This document shows, in pieces, positions 1 through 64,000 of a stretch of DNA of 64,000 nucleotides. The notes beneath the pieces were generated by a model. It did not search any database, was not told where the DNA came from, and saw only the letters and a program-made list of their open reading frames with translations. The DNA lies in NCBI RefSeq assembly GCF_043290135.1, contig NC_134704.1, positions 8,613,501 to 8,677,500 on the forward strand, read 5' to 3'. The first letter of the stretch is position 1. Each line of letters begins with the position of its first letter. This DNA comes from Rhipicephalus microplus. Its lineage: Eukaryota > Arthropoda > Arachnida > Ixodida > Ixodidae. Both the position numbers and the translations under genes were made by a program.

Positions 1-3000
1 CTAGTCGCTTCTGTATTCTAGCTTACTTCACTTAATTGTGGTATTTTTGTTTGTCTATAAAAAGGCAACCGTAATTTTACGTTGGTAAAATTTGCGAATA
101 TCTGCTTTAAATAAAATGATGTGCAATTCTAGGGATGTCTTCGAAATGGCTCTCTTGCTATTCAGGCAGCGTTAGTTTCAGTTCCAACATTCACTATTCA
201 CGAATCCCCTACTGATCAGCCGTTGTTCGTATGCCGAGAGCTACGAGCATCGTCACAAACGTGCTGCTTCAAGAAAGCCCCGAGGAAGCTTGCGAGACCG
301 CATATTGTCGTGCATCGAAGACTCAGCCGATTTCTTCACATATTGTGGCTGCTAATTGTTTTGTCATTCGTGAGCGTGACACCTTGTTGTGCTTTATATT
401 ATGTTTTCTGAAGCTATAAACCATAAATAAAGATGTGACATTAATCAGAAGTCGCAAGTTACGTATGTTTGTATTTCTTCGGCATAAGTTCGCCTCTCCC
501 CCCCCCCCCCCTTACGAAATTGCTTCCGAAATAGTTTTCCGAAATCGCCCCCCCCCCCCCAAAAAAAAAGTTTCACCTTGAAGAGTCTTACTGCCAAAGA
601 TTTCCTTCTCCATCGTTACCAAGTGGAATCTGCTGAAAGTGCTGTGATTACGGACGCCCACAGAGAGCCATGGGCCGAGCCAAAGACGCGAAAAAGGCCT
701 CGACGCCATCAAGGAGCCGGCTGATGGCTACAAAAATATATAACACAAGAAGATTACCTTGCTGAGTCAGCGATCAACTCTCGAATTTTAGTAGCCACAC
801 TACCACTTCTTATTTAGCTCATACACTGCAATGATTCAACTTTCAGGAGAATTTCATATAACGATTCCACCTCAGATATTCAACAAATTCTATTATTTCT
901 CGCCCACCCCCCTTTTATTTTCTTTTTTTACATTGCGCCAAATAATTTCACAGTCAAAACACAGTAATCATATTCCCCTAGTCTAGAAAATCTAAAGGTA
1001 TTGACTTGCATTAACCACCGGCTTCTTTGCCAATCCCCCTTAGTGGGTGAGAGCCACAAAAGAAAGGAACAAGCAAGCAAGCAAGCAAAATATCAAGCAT
1101 AAGGACGGCGGCCGTGTCCCAGTCGACGCTCCTTATGCTGCGGCCCGCGGAGCCTCCTGATTTCAGTGGATCGTCATGTAACGATCCATGCACTTGGCAT
1201 GAATACGTCCGACGGGGTCTCAACATGGAACAAGTGGAACTGCGAGGACAAGTTGCGTCACACGCACCTTTCCTTGGAGGACGTGACCGCGACTTGGTTC
1301 TACGATAGGGAATCCGCACCAACGACTTCGGACCTTTCCCGCAGCAGCTTCATCGTCCACCATAGGGTGTGGGCCTGCAAGATTAACGCAGGCCTTTTCC
1401 AACCTTACTGGAGAGGACTGGCAGGTGACCCGCCTTATTTGCAGCGATTTGATCTGGTGACTTCCACGACGGGGGATTTCCCCAAGTCCGAGCCTCATGC
1501 GTTCTCTTTTCTGTAACGTTTTTTTTCTGCACCCAGAAACATTTGATGCCAACGTCTGCACTTGACCCCGAGTACCGTCGTTGCGTGACACTGCCCAATA
1601 GGCGTCACAGCAGCTGACCTACGCAACTAATCGAATTACACACAGACGTTGACCTACCTTGGCACACTTGAATAAAAGTTAGACATTAGCGGTATGAGAA
1701 GCTTCTCGCTGGCAGCTTTGCAATTCCCACACTAATGACGATGATACTCTTAAGGAAGGGGAAACAAAAAGTTGACATATATTAAGTAGGCGCCAAAACA
1801 TTTAAAGAGGAGAAATAAGAAAGGCGGCAGAAAGGGGACGACAGAAGCTCGCGATAGAAAAATCCGTAAACAGGCTTTAGGTGCATCAGCCGACATTTCG
1901 GCAAGTGGACTTCTATTCTTTAGGACTGCTTTGATGAAGACGAGTCCACTTGCCGAAATGAACACACGACACCTGTGTATGAATTTTTTTATCATAAACA
2001 AAAGAAAACATAAAAAATAGACTGCAACAATCGGGCCGTCCAAGCAAAATTTTTTGTTTAACCTGAACAGTAATTTAAACGGTGATGCTAAAGCGCAGCC
2101 TTTTTGTGCTCAATAAATTTTTTTTCACGTTTTCACTTGGAAGGGAAATAGTGAGGTGCGAATAAGCAGTCAAATAGCCCGAAAAGCCGTTTATAGCCTT
2201 GCCTGACACATTGTGTTCTGCGCATGAAGATGACGTTCGTAGGTGCACGTGCATACCCAGCGGCGTGAGAAAAAAAAGGAAGAGAAATTGAAGACACGCA
2301 TCTCGAGGTCCTCCTTGCTGGGCCCTTCTTCGGACGCGTCACAGAGGTGAGTCCCTGCTTCAGACACCGCCTAGGGCCACTGTCATTGTGCAACCAATCT
2401 TCCTTGCTGCATTAGGCTCCCTACGTAGTATAATTTACCTTGATGATTACACCTACTATGTATCAGCACGTAAAAGAAGCTGTTAATGCAAGCCGGAAAC
2501 ACGCCATAGGAGACATGATTTAGACGTCCTTCATACGCCATGCGTATAAGTGGCGAACGCCTGTTTCTAAAGATGTTTATTGTAAACAAAGAAAAAAAAA
2601 GCCTGTTTTCACAACTGCGTAGCAAGGCCAATGAACAAGAACATTCTGCTTGACCTACGAGTCGCTTCTGCAAAATATGAGGGTCCCATACTTGTTCGGG
2701 AAGATCGGTCACGAATGGTCAAATAAACAAAGGCACATCCCCGACGTCTGAACCAATAATAAGGTAAGCGGAGCAAAATGTGAAGCATTGCTCCGTCAAG
2801 GCGTCTGTGAAACACATACGGTTTTCATCTCTTACCACGTGAGCGTTTGCCCGCTGGCACTCTGAAGCTTTCCAAGTTCCCTCGAATAACTGTACCTCGA
2901 GTCCGAGCACTTGATCAGATGTCGCTGGCGTCGACCAATGCCTTCAAGCTTTCATCTTAGAGGCATTCGGAGATGATCCGCCACGCTATGGCTGATAGGC

Positions 3001-3446
3001 AGTTTACTAACAGGCAGTGAATAGGGTTATCTTAGATCATGAAGTTACGCGGCATAGTGATAACAAAACGTAAACGAACAAGCACTATTGCGTATGCGCA
3101 TGGTTGTGCACAGATGTATGATAAATATCTTGTGTATGTGTATGTTTGTTAGCGGACCTACAATAACAATAACAACAACAATAATAACAACTAGAACATT
3201 AGCAACAAAGCCAAGAACAGCAGCAACCATTACTATAAGTTTATTTCAGAACAAACACGATAAAAGTGGAAAACAAGAAAAGAAGCTGCCGACATGGACA
3301 GGATGACGAAGCACAGCGTTACGGGCCACACACACCGTGTTAGAACAGCGCAACGCCACCTCAGTGGCAGCATTGTTTATCGTTTTGAAACATCGCGACG
3401 GTGCGAACGAGACGCTTCTCTTGCGCCAGGGGCCGGGTGCGCAAAG
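1..3446. other. Upstream flank of the aminopeptidase gene, no gene recognised
   Basis: Short open frames here show no recognisable domain. Visible structure: C tracts at 498-511 and 548-560 (the second followed by A9), a hairpin at 1893-1960, and low-complexity CAA/ATA sequence at 3157-3230. The promoter and any non-coding first exon of the aminopeptidase probably lie here, but I cannot point to a reliable core element. Confidence 0.5.
1893..1960 (+). repeat. 17-bp inverted repeat with a possible Penelope-like terminal motif
   Basis: CATTTCGGCAAGTGGAC and its exact complement GTCCACTTGCCGAAATG flank a spacer of about 34 bp. The right arm is preceded by TTGATGAAGACGA, giving the order TGATGA, stem, GAAA. 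The left arm read on the - strand continues GTCGGCTGATGCACC. This resembles repeat ends seen in Penelope-like elements; the identification is tentative. Confidence 0.35.
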
Positions 3447-62888
<59,442 letters not shown>

Positions 62889-62907
62889 GTGAGCACCAAA
62901 ATAATAT

Positions 62908-63138
62908 CACTGATGGCGCTTAACGTCCCAAAACCATCATTTCATTATGAGAGACGCCGTATTGGAGATTCGGAGACTTCGACCACCTGGAACTCTTTAA
63001 CGTGCATCGAAATCTAAGAACGTGGGCCTGAAGCACTTCCGCTGCCAGCGAAAATGTTGCCGCTGCCACTGGGATTTGATCCCGCGACCTTCGGATCAGC
63101 CACCGAGCAACATAACCACTTAACCACAGTGGCGGCTG
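62908..63138 (-). mobile_element. tRNA-derived SINE, diverged, just past exon 20
   Basis: GGCGCTTAACGTCCCAAAAC (end), CACCTGGAACTCTTTAACGT (body), TGGGATTTGATCCCGCGACC (B box) and CATAACCACTTAACCACAGT (head). It starts about 20 bp after the exon 20 donor. Confidence 0.88.
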
Positions 63139-63151
63139 TACTCGCTCGTGT

Positions 63152-64000
<849 letters not shown>

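Noticed and set aside
3294..3446. Upstream in-frame start of the aminopeptidase adding 51 residues
   Set aside because: The ATG at 3447 has better context and directly precedes the basic tail and membrane anchor as in related enzymes; the extension has no family similarity.

Overview
The window is a piece of an animal nuclear genome, most likely an ixodid (hard) tick. The reasons are one widely spaced, intron-rich gene, a very high load of non-LTR retrotransposons, many copies of a tRNA-derived SINE whose head, body and CAAT-type tail resemble the Ruka-like SINEs of hard ticks, and long microsatellites. The species is not settled. Nothing bacterial or viral, no rRNA gene, no complete tRNA gene and no CRISPR array is visible.

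The only host gene I can support is on the + strand and covers almost the whole window (3447-62888). It encodes an M1-family zinc aminopeptidase of the membrane aminopeptidase N / ERAP type. I could place 20 exons by hand. Every junction keeps the frame, and together they give 907 complete codons plus two bases. The protein has a short cytoplasmic tail, one membrane anchor (about residues 16-34), an M1 N-terminal beta domain, the exopeptidase loop as DAMEN (369-373, usually GxMEN), the zinc site HELAH (405-409) with the third ligand E428, the catalytic tyrosine Y491, and most of the helical C-terminal domain. The last exon or exons lie beyond the right edge. Intron 6 is a GC-AG intron and intron 17 is only 58 bp.

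Nearly everything else is intronic repeat DNA. Intron 1 (3644-7127): an RTE-type LINE 3' end with a foldback palindrome at its truncation point, a 29-bp SINE insertion with a 15-bp target duplication, and a 5' half of tRNA-His. Intron 2 (7432-17911): a nearly full-length but broken CR1/L2-type LINE on the - strand whose ORF1 starts with a 2A-like motif; foldback family A copy 1; a 43-bp minisatellite inside a foldback element; and a roughly 0.9-1.05 kb tandem duplication. Intron 3 (18106-22072): a Tx1/L1-like RT fragment and a SINE with an (ATT)n tail. Intron 4 (22229-25064): SINEs. Intron 5 (25168-33034): two short LTR-element remnants, a 486-bp (AC)n tract, and a 2-kb TIR element with foldback copy 2 nested in it. 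Intron 6 (33156-35703): a roughly 155-bp satellite, a MITE and (GATA)n. Introns 8 and 9 (37008-39960): two copies of a second tRNA-SINE family and (CT)n(AT)n. Intron 11 (40806-44454): a Tx1-like LINE split by a SINE, followed by internally deleted derivatives. Intron 12 (44613-52029): foldback copy 3, a second CR1/L2-like LINE, a SINE with clear target duplications, and an 848-bp composite tetranucleotide array. Introns 13 to 19 (52125-62735): more SINEs and (CAA)n. Downstream of exon 20: a SINE, (CT)n(AT)n and a second RTE 3' end.

No coherent new gene system is evident. The most distinctive items are the 2A-like motif in the LINE ORF1, the nested foldback/TIR elements whose arms have expanded as tandem repeats, the tRNA-His half, and the clean footprints of target-primed insertion. 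All calls are by eye; no alignment or database search was run.
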